The notes beneath the pieces are model-generated. The model was not told the DNA's origin, searched no databases, and worked only from the letters and a program-made list of their open reading frames with translations. This document shows, piece by piece, positions 1 to 13,000 of a DNA stretch of 64,000 nucleotides (positions within the stretch are counted from its first letter, which is position 1; every line of letters starts with the position of its first letter). The position numbers and the translations under genes were made by a program. The stretch lies in assembly GCF_900090045.1 (NCBI RefSeq), contig NC_041786.1, positions 2,350,501-2,414,500 of the forward strand, in the 5' to 3' direction. The DNA is from Plasmodium malariae. Lineage: Eukaryota; Apicomplexa; Aconoidasida; Haemosporida; Plasmodiidae.

Positions 1-53
<53 letters not shown>

Positions 54-119
54 TATATACACATAATACATACGTAAGTACATACGTAATTGTGTATGTA
101 TATAATGCGCGACATTATG

Positions 120-280
120 TCAGAGCAAAAGTTCAGCTTCTTTTTTTTCTCTCCACTCGATCGCCTTCTGCCTAGCTAGCTGCACAGATTTATATTCTGA
201 ATAAAGAAAAACACAAATACATGAACAGTAACACTTTCGGGAGAAATTACAGATATAAACTGAAAAGTATGGCAAGTGTG

Positions 281-325
<45 letters not shown>

Positions 326-2711
326 ATATAACTGTAGATTTTCGTACACATGAATGCAAAAACAATTCTACTTGTCGCTGCTTTGTTTTGTTGCACTGCG
401 CTTTATCAAGTGTCCGTATATACTTCTTTTCTTTTTTACCGTTAACTGAAAATCCCTTTGTTTGTATCTTGCCATTTTCCTTCCAATTAGCTCTCCAAAG
501 TTTTCTTGACTTGTCATAGTAAACTCCTTTTCGAGCTTCGAACGATGCAACAACACCATCTATCTCAAGATCATAATATCCAGTTCTTTTTTTTGGCCTT
601 GAATTTATAGATGTATTTAAATTTTTTATTTTATAATTTTCTTTTTTTTTACCACAAATTTTTTTAACCTTTTTTGGAATTGTATTAGTTTCATTTCCTG
701 TATTGGTTCTATCAGCATTATTTGTTACATTCCCAGTATTTGTTTCATTCCCCTTGCTTCCTTTACTTGATGCAGTTGTATTATAGTCCCTATTTATTGC
801 TTCCCCATTATGTTCACTACACAATGTATCACACATACTGACAATGTGGGAAGGAATTTCCATTGCTTGTATAATATATGATTTTTGTTTTTGATTTTCT
901 AGAATATCTAATGAACTTAAAAACTTTTTAATATCCATGGACTTATTAAAATTCTTCATATACCATGGTTGTATAAATTCGTTCATATTAACATAAATGT
1001 CTGAACTCTTTTCATATGTGTAGTCAGAATATTTCATACAATTATGTGTAAATATAAAAGGCTTGTAAAATGGTTCGTGCACTTTTCTTAATTCATCGAG
1101 TTCCTCTATAATTATTTTCAACATAAGAAAATTTAAATGTTTAATAGTTTCTATGCTTAATGATCTAAATATTAAAATATAAATTTTTAATTCTTCAATA
1201 CTTAAAGCCATAATTTTCCTCCAATGAAAAAAAAAATTTGATTCATATTCTCCCCAAATAGGTACTTTTTTACGAATTTCTAATAATAAATCATAACAAT
1301 TAATTTGATTTTGTAAAAATATTTCCGCATATACTCTTTTTTCAGTAATATTATTTAGTTCTCTATGTCTTTTTAGTTCTTTCTTAAACTTTTTTTTAAT
1401 ATTAGAAAAAGTGTTCGTTCCTTTTAACATATAAAAAATACTGTTTTTTCTTTCCAACATTTTCTCGTTTACGTTGTTCTCTTCTCTTTTTATATCCTCA
1501 TCCCCCTTATCCTTTTTTAACCTTATGGTACCACCACATACTACGTCGTTACCTCTTATAACGCTATTATCACATACTATGTTGTTATCATTCTTCAGGT
1601 TTTCATCATTCACCATGTTGTTATCACTTTCTACATTACTTATGGAATCCTCAGTAACATCTACATCATTATTTTTATGAATACCTTTTTCACTTTTCTT
1701 TTTTTTGAAAAATTCTTCATTTCCATCTTCACTCTCAACCTCTGTATTATTTCCTCCCTTATTTATTATGTAATCTTTAAGAGTACTCTCTCTAGAATAC
1801 AAATGATTTAAATCATTAGTAACAAATGTGCTATTAATACTGTTTTGGGTATTAAAATTAGTACTACTTTTTATGCTGCACGTATTATTATACGTTTTGT
1901 CATTATTAATTTTGTTATTCATATTATGATTTGATTGTTCTGTTTCTGGAAATTCAACACCACTTGTTTCTTTTACTTTCTCCATATGATCTAATCTAAT
2001 TGTATTATCTAAAATGTATGGATTATTCGCATCATTTGTTTCTTGTTCTAGTAATTTCAATGTTTCATAATTTTCCTTTTCATTTATTACATTTATGTCT
2101 TCTTTATTATGGTTAGCTGCATTTACAAGGTCATTTGACCTGTTTCTATTTTCATCAAGGAGGAAGATGTTAGAAACATAGTTTGCATTTGGTTTAAGCA
2201 TTTCACTGGAATTCAAATAATCAATGCCATTGGTGCTGTTATTACTACCGTTAGCGCTATTACCATCGTTGCCGCTAATACTGCCGCTGCTGCTAATACT
2301 ATCGTTGCTATTATTACTACCATTGTCGTTATAACTACTACTACAACTTCTATTAGTATTGGTATCATTTCTCATCTGCCTTCTATCAGTTGCTCCGTTG
2401 TTATCCACACTATTCTCCTTAGTCCCCTCTGAACTGTTACCATTTCGTAGATTACCCCCTTCTCTCTCTCCTTCCTTTTTCTGCCTATCATATAAATAGT
2501 AGACATTATTTTTTTGTATTGTTTGTGTTCTTTTTCCGATTGCTATTTTTCGTTTATCTTCGCTCTCAAGTATCATAGCAGAGCTGTTACATATGTTATA
2601 CTCATTTAATGCACTACCATTTCTAATTATTTTCCCTTTTTCATTCATATCATTTTTATCTGTGCATTCTGAGCTCATAATACTACTCTCGTCATTCTTC
2701 TTTTTGTCCAT
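120..2711 (-). CDS. ApiAP2 domain transcription factor, 2 exons
   Basis: Likely a sequence-specific DNA-binding protein of the apicomplexan AP2 family, acting in the nucleus. Predicted exons are 2711-440 and 196-120, giving 782 aa. The intron (439-197, 243 bp) has GT/AG ends, contains a TA microsatellite, is a multiple of three and has no in-frame stop, so a plain ORF scan reads through it and inserts 81 false residues. Splicing restores an AP2 domain at about residues 725-776: GVYYDKSRKLWRANW, GFSVN, then EYKSVQLARQKAIEWREKKE. The protein ends just after the domain. The N-terminal half is Asn/Ser/Thr-rich and poorly conserved in style. Around residues 440-560 lies a compact hydrophobic helical region (HWRKIMALSIEELKIYILIF) that could be a second folded module; I cannot assign it to the ACDC domain with confidence. 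From synteny I think this is the orthologue of PF3D7_1456000. The family call is firm; the target genes are unknown. Confidence 0.9.
197..439 (-). other. intron of the ApiAP2 gene (in-frame, stop-free)
   Basis: On the minus strand the donor is AACG|GTAAAAAAG and the acceptor TTTATTCAG|AATATAAA. Phase 1 joins give a Glu codon and rejoin the two halves of the AP2 domain. The intron includes a (TA)n tract at about 283-321. Confidence 0.88.
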
Positions 2712-5700
2712 TATTATACTGTGGAAGTATTTTCACCTTACATAACCTACTTTTATTCTTTTGTTGTATATAACTTTAAAATTGGAACTAATTGTATAAG
2801 TGTACTGTAGATCTCTTCCTTTATATTATTGTTACAACTGTTAACTACGCAAGAGTTATTTACGCATTTGATTTAATACCTTGCTTACATATATGCACAC
2901 ATTTATGCACACATATAAGCATACATATAAACATATACATACCTAAACACACATATAAGTGAGCTCTTTCTTTAACGTAATAACCTCTATATGACAGAAA
3001 TGACAAGGACTTTCCCTTTTTATATAAAAAGACATATTATCGAATAATATGCAGTAAAAAATTTACGTGCACAAGCATTATAGGCGATTATAGACGATGT
3101 ACATATAAATACACATATACAAACATATGCTTACATACATACATATACATGTATGCATATATATATATATATGTTAAAAGGTAAAATTCGTTAAAGCTTG
3201 GTAAGAGGTTGATTGTGCAAATCTTAAAATAAAAAAGGATTAAAACAAAGAGATTTCACTATATATTGAACAAAAAATAATACATAAAAATGCAAATTTA
3301 AAAAAAAAAAAAAAAGTAGAATAAAAAGAACAGTTAAAAATAGCAGAAGTGTCTTTCAAACAAAAGTTAAGCTTACTTAACACATAATTAGTTGGAAGTG
3401 TGTTATTAAAGAAATAAGTTTATAATATCATCATATCATTTTCGCAATATTTTACACGTAGTGGACTTTATTAAGTATTCAGAAAAAAAAGCAGAATAAA
3501 ATAAATAAAAACACAAATAAATAAGCAGATGAGTCGCAGATGAACTGGTAGATAGATAAGCATACAGATAAACAGATGAATATACAAATACATAAGCAGA
3601 TATATGAACAAATAAATAACTAAATAAAGGAACAAATAAATAATCAAATAGAGGAATAAATACGCAAAAAAAAAAAATAAAATAATAAAATAAATAAATA
3701 ATAAATGACTAAATGGGCAAATAAATGAGCAAATGAATAAGTAGAAAAAAGCATCTATGGTGTTTTATATAACATCGGAGTTTTTTATTGCTTTATTTCA
3801 AATTACACAATACGAGTAAACTGAAGATGTGATAAAGGCTTAAAAAAAATTTCCAAACAAGCGATAGTACTAATATACTACATATATATACACCCATACA
3901 TATACATACATATATACATACATATATACATACATATATACATACATATATACATACACACACATACGTACACATACACACACATACATATACATACTCA
4001 TATTATTATATAAGTTGTGTTAGAAGAGTAAATATTTAATACATACCCAACACCATTCAAACATTAAAACGTTCTGATATTCGCAATCTGCATTATGTCC
4101 CCTACTTCTGTAAAGAAGTCAATTCTTCATATTAATGTTCTTCATTTAATTATAGTTTTTATAATACAACTTTTTACTTTTAGGCTGTCTGATTATGGCA
4201 CATTCACAAATTATTGCTCGAGTTGTGCGTTTTTTTTATATGTTATATTAACATTTTATATAAATTTAAAAATGATGTTTTTAGCATATTTTTACACAAA
4301 TATAAGTTTAAATAAAAAAAAATAAAATAATAATAATAAAATAATATAATGAAATTACTACGTTAAATTTTAAATATAAAAAAATTAATTTTACCTAATT
4401 GTTACAAATCTATGTGCACGTAGCCAAATGATGATAAATTTTTATATAGAGAAAATGTAATATATATGTATTTGCAAAAAAAAAAAAAGTAAAAAAGAAA
4501 AAAAAATGTACGTTATGTATATTTATTGTTAAACAAATTTCGAAAAATCGACTACTAATTTGTAATTTTTTTCCTTTTTAAATAAATGAAATAAGTGATA
4601 TAATAACTATTTTTCCGGGAATAGAATTCCCATAGCAGAAAAAACTCATTACTTGCTATATATTATTGCGAATTCACATTTCATTCTTTCTTTTATAATA
4701 CAGTTGCTATTTATTTAAAATATTAGGGGCGAAGCAAAAAATGGGGAATAATATATATATGTGTACACTATATGTATTACATATGCAGCTTTTTTTTTTT
4801 TTTTTTTTCAAATTTTAAAATAAAAGGAAAAACCATTTTACCTTTTGGAAAAACAGAAGAGAATTTTTACCAAAATTCCAAAAAATTATATGATAATTAA
4901 CAAAAAATTTTGTAATTGATTTTGCTTATTTTTCACTCATTTTTCTCACACAGAACTTTTTCCCATTTTTCCTATTTTCCCTTTTTTATTTTAAGTAGCC
5001 CTTTTGCCTTTTTTACACAAACATTAAAACGATGAGGACGATTTCATAATTCACATATAAAAAAAAAAAAATTATTTGGAGAATAATTTAAGTGTGCTTA
5101 ATTTTTAATTTGTCAGATTTTATTGCTTATTCGAATCGTCAGGCTTTTCATATATAGACAAAGGCATATCGTAAGTATGTGTGTATATATATATTCATAA
5201 TTGCAAAAAATTAACAGCATGTACCATTCAGGCTCCACATTAAACATAGTAACAAATAAGCATAAGAATATAAAGTGCTGAATATAAGAGCGATATATTA
5301 TTATTCACACGTTTCCCAAGTGAGCTAATAAAAACAACATTTCTTCATAATTATAATATATGTGCTCATGAACATACATATATGTAAACATAGGTGTAAT
5401 AAACTTTTTAATTCATTTTATATTTTGCATGGCCCCTTTGTTAAATTCCATATAATTAAATTAAGCACTCGATAAAAAGGTAAATACTGGGTAGCGTTTT
5501 TTTTTAAGAGTTCTCGAAAAGTGCAATTTTACTCTTAGGGTTTATATACCCATGCGTACACAAGTAGGTACGCTAATATCAGTTTATATACATATATACA
5601 CACATTTTCCTGAAAATATGCTAAGGCAAGAACAATGTCACATATTTGTTTGAACAATGCTTGAGGTGTACATTTTTTAAAGTCATGGTTTTTGTTCTTT

Positions 5701-6705
5701 TCTCTCTCTCATATAGGGGTATATAAATTATAAACTACCCATCCAATTAGAGAAAAAAAAGGCTAATTTATACGTTAATTTCCTTATTTTTATTAAAAAA
5801 TATGATTCAGGGTTATATATATATGTAGCACCGTATAACGTTGCTTGGCCATATAACACACACACACACACACAAATATATATATGTATATTTGATATTA
5901 TTAAATTTTATGAACGTAATATTGTGTAAATTGAAATGTTCATTCGAAATTGCTAAAAGGGAATATTTCTGGAGAACATACACTCCATTGTGTACACTGG
6001 GTATATTGCATATTCTGTATATACTGCATATGGTGTACACCTACATAATTGCATACAAAAGGGAATAAATGGCAATAAAAAATTTTTTTTTTACTTATTC
6101 GAAAAAATATAAAAGGGCGCACTTTTGGTTTTCATAAAAAATGGTATAAATTAAAAGAAGATTTAATTTGAATTCATTCTTTTCGCACAATGCTAATTGT
6201 AGTTGGCTTGCGGTGCCTACTTAATATTTTTCATGAAGATTAAATTTTAAAAATATGATAAAGCTTATGCTGATGTAAGTAGGCACATATATAAATCTAT
6301 ATATACCTATAAATGTATATATAAAGGAATCAAAATGACAAATGTGCAGTAACAAGTACACACTAAAGAAAAAAAAAAAAAAAATTGTCGTACGTGGACT
6401 ATCATCTAAAGGTTAAAAAATACCTCTGCAGAAGATTCCCATATGTGTTTATCTCGTGTAATGTATGTGTATCACCCTTTCCATATATATATGTACATTT
6501 GCAAGCTTGTATATATGTAACATGATATTAAATATTTGGTGCGAAATATGCACTCCTAAATTCTGATGAAAAATTTTGGCGTGCTAAATATCGTTGACTA
6601 GAAAAGAAAAAAAAAGTATTATATTTAAATATTTATAATGAAATACTTACTGTTCTGTTGAATTCATTGTTAAGAAAGAAAAAAAAAAAAAAAGAAGAAG
6701 AAAAG
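2712..6705. other. divergent intergenic region, AP2 to polyprenol reductase
   Basis: About 4 kb between two gene starts that face away from each other, so it should hold both 5' UTRs and promoters. I see poly(A)/poly(T) runs, a TACATATA-type repeat at 3890-3990, a CA run near 5857-5873 and a perfect small hairpin GGGAATAGAATTCCC near 4617-4631. The short ORFs here have no convincing coding character. Confidence 0.5.
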
Positions 6706-8443
6706 ATGATATATAGATTCTCCTCATTAACTCACATGTACTCAAGTGCAAGCCTATTTGAGAATATTTGCTTATTATATCATATTTCAGGAATTTTTTT
6801 TTTGCTTATATCTTTTTATTTTAAAACAATAAACAAATGGTCCTTGCATGGAAAGAACTTGTTCATAACAATTGAAGAAGATGAAAGAGGACATACATAT
6901 AAGTTTTACACATTAAAAAAAAAGATAGACGATATAATTATTTCGAAAGCGTATTTTTCCCATTTTTATATCGTTGGTTTGATAGTTAACTCGTTTTTAT
7001 TATTCCAAGTAAATCATAATATTTTTATTCCCCTCTAATTATATTTCTTGCAGTATTTTTGGTGTTACTTTTTATTTAATAATAATTTTTTTTTTTCTTA
7101 GGATTTCATTGAATATTCGAAGAATGAACGAAATGGTAACATGATGTATTAGCTCTTTTTTTTTTTTTTTTTTTCTTTTTTGATAAAATTAGGAAAACTG
7201 AGTATACCACTTATGTACATTTTAGTTATGAGATGAAAACAGAAAGGAAAATGCCAACAGAAGAACGTTCGCATTTTCGTTGAATGCAAAATGATATGAT
7301 TACACATTTTTAATATATATGATACCTAATTTTTTATGAGTATATATTTCATTTTGGTGTAAATGTATATTTGAATTTTTGCAAAAACACCCTCAGGAGT
7401 GTGTTCATGAAGTAAAATTAGGCATATATAGAAGTACATATGAATTCATAAATTCGTTTATGTGTGTATATATAATTACTGTTTAAACGTTTTTTCCCAT
7501 TTTGTTTAGGTTTCTACTACATTTCTTTGACGAATGTTACACTTCAAATTCATTTGATAAGAAGACTGTTAGAACAATTATTTGTGGTAAGGACGACATC
7601 AAAGTCTTTCATGCACATAATATCATATTTCTTAGGAATAAGGTAATGAGAGGCGAGAGATATGCAGAAAAAAAATATATATGCTGTGGTGTATTGGACA
7701 CGCATACATATATATATGTATATACCCATATATGATGTTTATTTTAGCGTTAAATACACATTTAAATAAATGTGTGCTTCACAACATTTCAGTTTCTACG
7801 TAGTAACTCCTTTTTCCTTGCGCCATAATGACAGAATAAAATATTCCTTATTAACTTTATTTTCTCTTACTCTTTTTGTGTGTGGAAATTTGATGCAGGT
7901 ATCATTTTAAGAACGTTTTTTTTTTCTATAGGTGTATGTGAATATATTTAGTTTTTCATTTTATCGTTTTATTATATTATCATTTTACCATTTCACCATT
8001 TTATCATCTTATCATTTTACCATTTCACCATTTTATCATCTTATCATTTTACCATTTCACCATTTTATCATCTTATCATTTTACCAATTTTTCATGTTAT
8101 CATTTTATCATTTTTTTTTTTTTTTTTTTTTTTTTTGCACATTTCAGTGTGATTCGCATGTTCGTTTGGCTAGACTTCGACCCCAAGGTGATTACAATAA
8201 TAAAGAGAAAACATCAAATTATGAAAAGACTTCACTCATTTAAACCCTATTTATTTTATAATTTTAGGAGGAAAAAAAAGTGATATTCTGTATAAAATCC
8301 CTTATGGAGGATTATTTTATTTTATTAGTTGCCCTCATTATTTTTCTGAAATTTTAATCTATTTTTCATTTTTGACATTAAACCTGAATTTTATGAGGTC
8401 CCCATATTACGCGGCATATAAGGAAAATAGAAATAACGCTTAA
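6706..8443 (+). CDS. polyprenol reductase-like (SRD5A3/DFG10, steroid 5-alpha-reductase family), 6 exons
   Basis: Joined from exons 6706-7008, 7102-7135, 7510-7642, 7793-7898, 8148-8187 and 8268-8443 (792 nt, 263 aa). Every junction is GT/AG and in phase. The protein is membrane-rich. Visible family features in order: SKAYFSHFYIVGLIVN (residues about 80-95), LQIHLIRRLLEQLFV (about 122-136), SFMHIISYFLGI (about 143-154), LFVCGNLMQCDSHVRLARLR (about 184-203), then YKIPYGGLFYFISCPHYFSE (about 213-232), the diagnostic C-terminal motif. Relatives reduce the alpha-isoprene unit of polyprenol to give dolichol, the ER lipid carrier for GPI anchors and N-glycans; that role here is inferred from family. 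The length is typical of the family. The start at 6706 is the first ATG after a stop-rich stretch; an extra 5' exon is possible. The last-but-one intron carries a minisatellite. Confidence 0.85.
7968..8100. repeat. 32-bp minisatellite inside an intron
   Basis: About three to four copies of a unit reading ATCTTATCATTTTACCATTT plus CACCATTTT-type ends, all within the intron 7899-8147 of the polyprenol reductase gene, followed by a long T tract before the acceptor. Confidence 0.8.
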
Positions 8444-9729
8444 AAACAACAATAAATATATAATTTTTTTTTTTTTTTTGTTTTGTTCGTTTTGTTATAT
8501 ATACATATATATATGTATATATATATTTTTTATCTATTATACCAGCTCTCTTAATTTTACCATGGTTTTTTTAATTTTAATTAAAAATGGTAAATTATAT
8601 TTTTAATTCATCCTCAAAATTAGGTGTCGATTATGCCAAAACAACACCTGCACGAATGTGTATAACCTTAGATATATATACATGCACATCGTACGTGTGC
8701 AAACGTACGTATACAACATATGTACGCCCTCTTATCCCTTTTTAGGTATACAAACACACAAATGGTATCTTAAAACGTTACCCAGTGCATATCCCAAGTA
8801 CGATTAAACAAATACACATAAAGTAAATTTTCATAATTGTCAAAATACATATATTCACCTTTTTACTTTTTTGCAGAAAAAGGAAGATAATATTTCCATT
8901 TATTTTTTAATATACTACGAACTGTAACATATTTTAGTAAGAACATATATCTAAAAGTAAAATATATATAGATAATTATATGTATATATATCTATATATA
9001 TGTATATATATCTATATATATGTATACATATCTATATATATGTATAATTCAGTTTCAACAGAATATTTCTGCAAGCATTGTTACTGCCTACTGTACCTCT
9101 AATTTGTTTCCTCCGTTATTTTAGTAAAAATGGCTGAAGCTTATATACATATACTTTTTTTATACTAAAACGGCTTTAATTAAAATAAAAAAAATACATG
9201 TATTGAGTATGATTATTCCATATATGTTATATAATAATATGTACTTATATGAAAAAAGGTGTATATATATGCAACGGGTTTAGAAGTTTATGCATTAATG
9301 CGTGCGTTCATATATATATACATATATATGTATGTATGTGCATATTTACACGTGTTCCTGGTATAAGAGCTTTTCGTTAATTTTGTTACTTCAAAATATT
9401 TTATTAAATTTTTTAAACTTCAAATTTTTACGCATAATGAGCAGCATAATATGTCTAAATTGTACTGTTTTGTTTTGTTAATATAACGAAAATAGTTAAC
9501 TGCATGTATAAAAAATTTTGTGCATCTAGTTTTTCCTTTTTTTAAAATATGTATGTTATCATAAATGTGTAAGTAACGATTTAAATAACTGATATAGCGG
9601 AAAAATAAAATACGCGTACATACGAATAAGCAGGTGTATTGAAGTATATATGTATGTATGCATGTATGTATTTACTTATTTATTGCATTTACGTATATAT
9701 GCACATATGTACGTAAAGCATAAACACAG
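8444..9729. other. intergenic region, no gene seen
   Basis: 3' flank of the polyprenol reductase gene. It contains TA- and ATGTATAT-type repeats (8940-9045, 9310-9340) and no ORF with coding character on either strand. Confidence 0.5.
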
Positions 9730-9912
9730 CTATGTGATGATATGTTCAAGGGGGAAGGCCAAACATTCGGACATCCAAATGTAAAACTTTGCCTTTGTTG
9801 TTCTTTCAGTGCACAGTTGAGCTAGGGTATTTTCATTAATACCTTTTTTATGTGAAACAGCAAATAATATAGAACGCAGGTATTTAAGTGTAAATGTAAA
9901 GTTCTCCATCAT
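9730..9912 (-). CDS. small hypothetical protein, 60 aa
   Basis: A 60-residue ORF from ATGATG to TAG. I do not recognise it. Its base composition and residue mix (for example INENTLAQLCTERTTKAKFY) look coding and are unlike the low-complexity ORFs in the surrounding intergenic DNA. It lies only 113 bp beyond the CCp2 stop codon on the same strand, so it could also be a downstream exon of an unrecognised gene or part of the CCp2 3' UTR. There is no signal peptide; the N-terminal half is moderately hydrophobic (YLRSILFAVS). Confidence 0.45.
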   Translation of the reverse strand: MMENFTFTLKYLRSILFAVSHKKGINENTLAQLCTERTTKAKFYIWMSECLAFPLEHIIT

Positions 9913-10025
9913 ATTTGAATAAACGAATAGTTATATATGTGCTAAACGCATGTATGTGCGTATACTTATTGGATGAGTAGTAGAAACGCATGAGGCAGGT
10001 AAATTTACGCTCAATCCAAATCGAT

Positions 10026-13000
10026 CTAATCGCATAAGGATATGCACTGGTTAACTAGAGAACTAATATTAACGTCGTTAGTAATTAGATTTTCCGGTAT
10101 AGTAACGGATTGACAGCACATTTGACACATGTCGGTTAAGCACTCCTCTTTATTTGTATCATTTTCACATGACTGTTTTAATTCTTCATTAGGGGATTTA
10201 ATACATGATTTTTTAAGAAAATCCAAAATTTCAGATGTATGCACAACTTTATCATCTAATTTTTCACATAATTCTATGCACGATTTAGTATCTTCTTCAT
10301 TTAATGAACCAATATTATCACAGCAGAGTTTGCAGAATTCATTTGGACAATTAGGATTTTCCTTATCATATTTACTACAATACGTTAATCTATCTATAAT
10401 ATCTTTGTGAGTTGCACAATAGTATATATCTTTTTTAACTTGATCACTTGGTTCTTCTTCAAATGCATGTTTATCTATTTGGGCTTGTTTAACTTGTTCA
10501 TCTGTTCGTTCAGAGGAAATATAATTATCATCCTGTTCAGTGTCTTTCTGTATTGTATCTTCTTTTATTTTAGAAAATATAGGCATAATGTTTTCAGTAC
10601 CAATAGATGCAGGTGTAGGACTATAAGGTTTATAATCAAAAGGGTGTAGGAAAATATTACTGAAAGCAATATTATTACATCCGTAAGAAGTGAAACCAAT
10701 TTGTTGTCCATCTTGTAAATCTAATCCTATTAAACTAAATATCGGGTAGGTCATCAAGCCACTTCCCATATTAACATTAATATTGGTAGAACTGAACGAT
10801 ATGGTTACACGGTTCCATATATTTTCTTTATACCCAGAAATAATGGATTTGGCTAGTAACTGATAGTTTCCATTTATATTTTGTCTTAAACGAGTAAAGT
10901 TAGAACCTATTTCTAATATCGTATAATTATTAGAATCATGAAATTTAAAAATTGCACCTACTATACCATTATTACTACACTGAGGGTATAAGGAAAAATT
11001 TATTACACCAACTTGACAAGTTTTATTTTGTAAAATAATAAAAGAAGGAACTTCCTTATTTTCATCCCCTTTAATATTAGATTTTTGTAAAATTACATGT
11101 TTTTCTTTCCCTATATTATTATCATAAGACCAATCAGATGGTCCACCAGTTCCGTTTTCAGGATCATATATGATATACGACTTATTGAACTTTCCAACGA
11201 AAAATTCTTCATATATATTGCAACTTAAGGGAGAAATATTTTTATATGTCCTTTCTTTTGTTAGGCATTCAACAGACTCAACAACTGGCTTTGTAAATTC
11301 AACTGAATCAATTCCGTATGTATAAAAACCTATAGTACCAGCAGTGTTATAATCATCATTCACTATAATATCAGGAATGGGAGATTCGTATAAAGGCTTA
11401 ACCGTTTTAATAACACTTATGTTTATTTTAGAACCAATACATTCTATTCTTACTGCACACCAATTAGCTTCTTCAAATCCAGGATCTTTTATTATAGCTA
11501 ATTCTGTGGGTTCATTATTTTGAAATTTTATTAATCTCTTAAATCCATTTTGACCATTATTTAATTCTAACATATAATAATTATATTTATCATATGCTCT
11601 GAAAATTAATCCAACGGATCCTGTTCCCTTCACATATATGTAAGTTGAAAACACAAAATCGAAAAAAGATTTATACCTTAAAAAAGCATATGTACCGGTA
11701 AATAAATTATTCATCTGAGGAGAATTTAAAACGCGTACATTTTGTGTCAAGGTATATCCAACCATTCCTTCGTTTACTGGATTATCAAGTATTTTCCACT
11801 TTCCTCCTTGTTGTAGTTGTACTGAATTTACTATTTCGAATGTATCATATATATCATTTTCTGTACTGATGTCTAATTTCCACGATTCAAATGCTTTCTG
11901 TCGTAGTCTTTCATCTATTAATATTTCTAATTTATATTTTCTCTTTTCCAATTCTGAAGTAATTTTTGAGGATAACAATTTTATCATATGAGATACCTTT
12001 TGTACATCTTTTAAGGTTTCATTAGATAATAATTCTATATTTTTTTCAAAATTCTCTGTTGGTTTTAAATACCTCCTAGCATTAGAAACTATTTTCATTG
12101 ACTGCTTATTAATTAATGCTAAAAATGTTGGATCAGTACTTCCGACTTGTTTGTTAACTATCATAACTAAATCATTTATTGCATCAGCTGTTGATGAGTC
12201 TACGTATATATTTTCCTTCTCATCTATTCCACTTCTACTAGTATCAAGTTCAAAAAAAAAAAAATTGGACATCTGTGTATTTTTACCAGGACATTTTGGA
12301 GGAACATTAAAGAGTTTAAAAGCAAACTCTTGGTTATCATTTATGTAATTTTCTGAAATAATTCCATTTTGAAATGTACCTTCATATTCACCAAGTCCAT
12401 TTACAACTCTTAGATGTATTAAATAATGTTTATCATAAACACCTGAATGGATAGCTGACAAGCATATAGAACTATCTTCGGAATATACGTTTGCTTCCCC
12501 TCCTATGATACTTTCTTCTGTTTCTCGTTCTAAACAATCATGAGGGCATTTAATTAGATACTCACTTCCAACCACTTTATCTATTTCGTTAGCTTGTTTT
12601 AGTGTCGTTTCACAACTTAAATTTACAAACGGTTCAGGCAGATTAATTGAATTTATATTGTCTGAACAAACAAAAGCTGACATTTCAGAATTAGAAGAAT
12701 CAAAAAAAAGAACCCCTTCATTATTTACTCCAAATGTATTCCCTACAGGAGTTCCAAATTTTGTTACAACAGTATGAACATTTTCTTGAAAATCTAACGA
12801 AAAAAATGCTTCTGTTTCACGTCTAATAGCTAAAGGAACTGGATTGGTTATGTTTATATCCATGATATAAAACAAGTGTTTCAATACATGTACTTGATTT
12901 TCATGATGTAAATGAATGGGATCCAATCCATAAGTGGCACATACATTTTCTACATCCTTTATTTTGTTAATTAGGCTAGTATCTACTGAAGGAATATAAT

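Noticed and set aside
7502..7735. 77-aa ORF with a plausible protein start
   Set aside because: It overlaps polyprenol reductase exon 3 in a different frame; the other frame carries the family motif and fits the splice phase.
7932..8243. 103-aa ORF with repeated Ser-Phe-Tyr-His
   Set aside because: It spans an intronic minisatellite and then reads a true exon of the polyprenol reductase gene in the wrong frame context.
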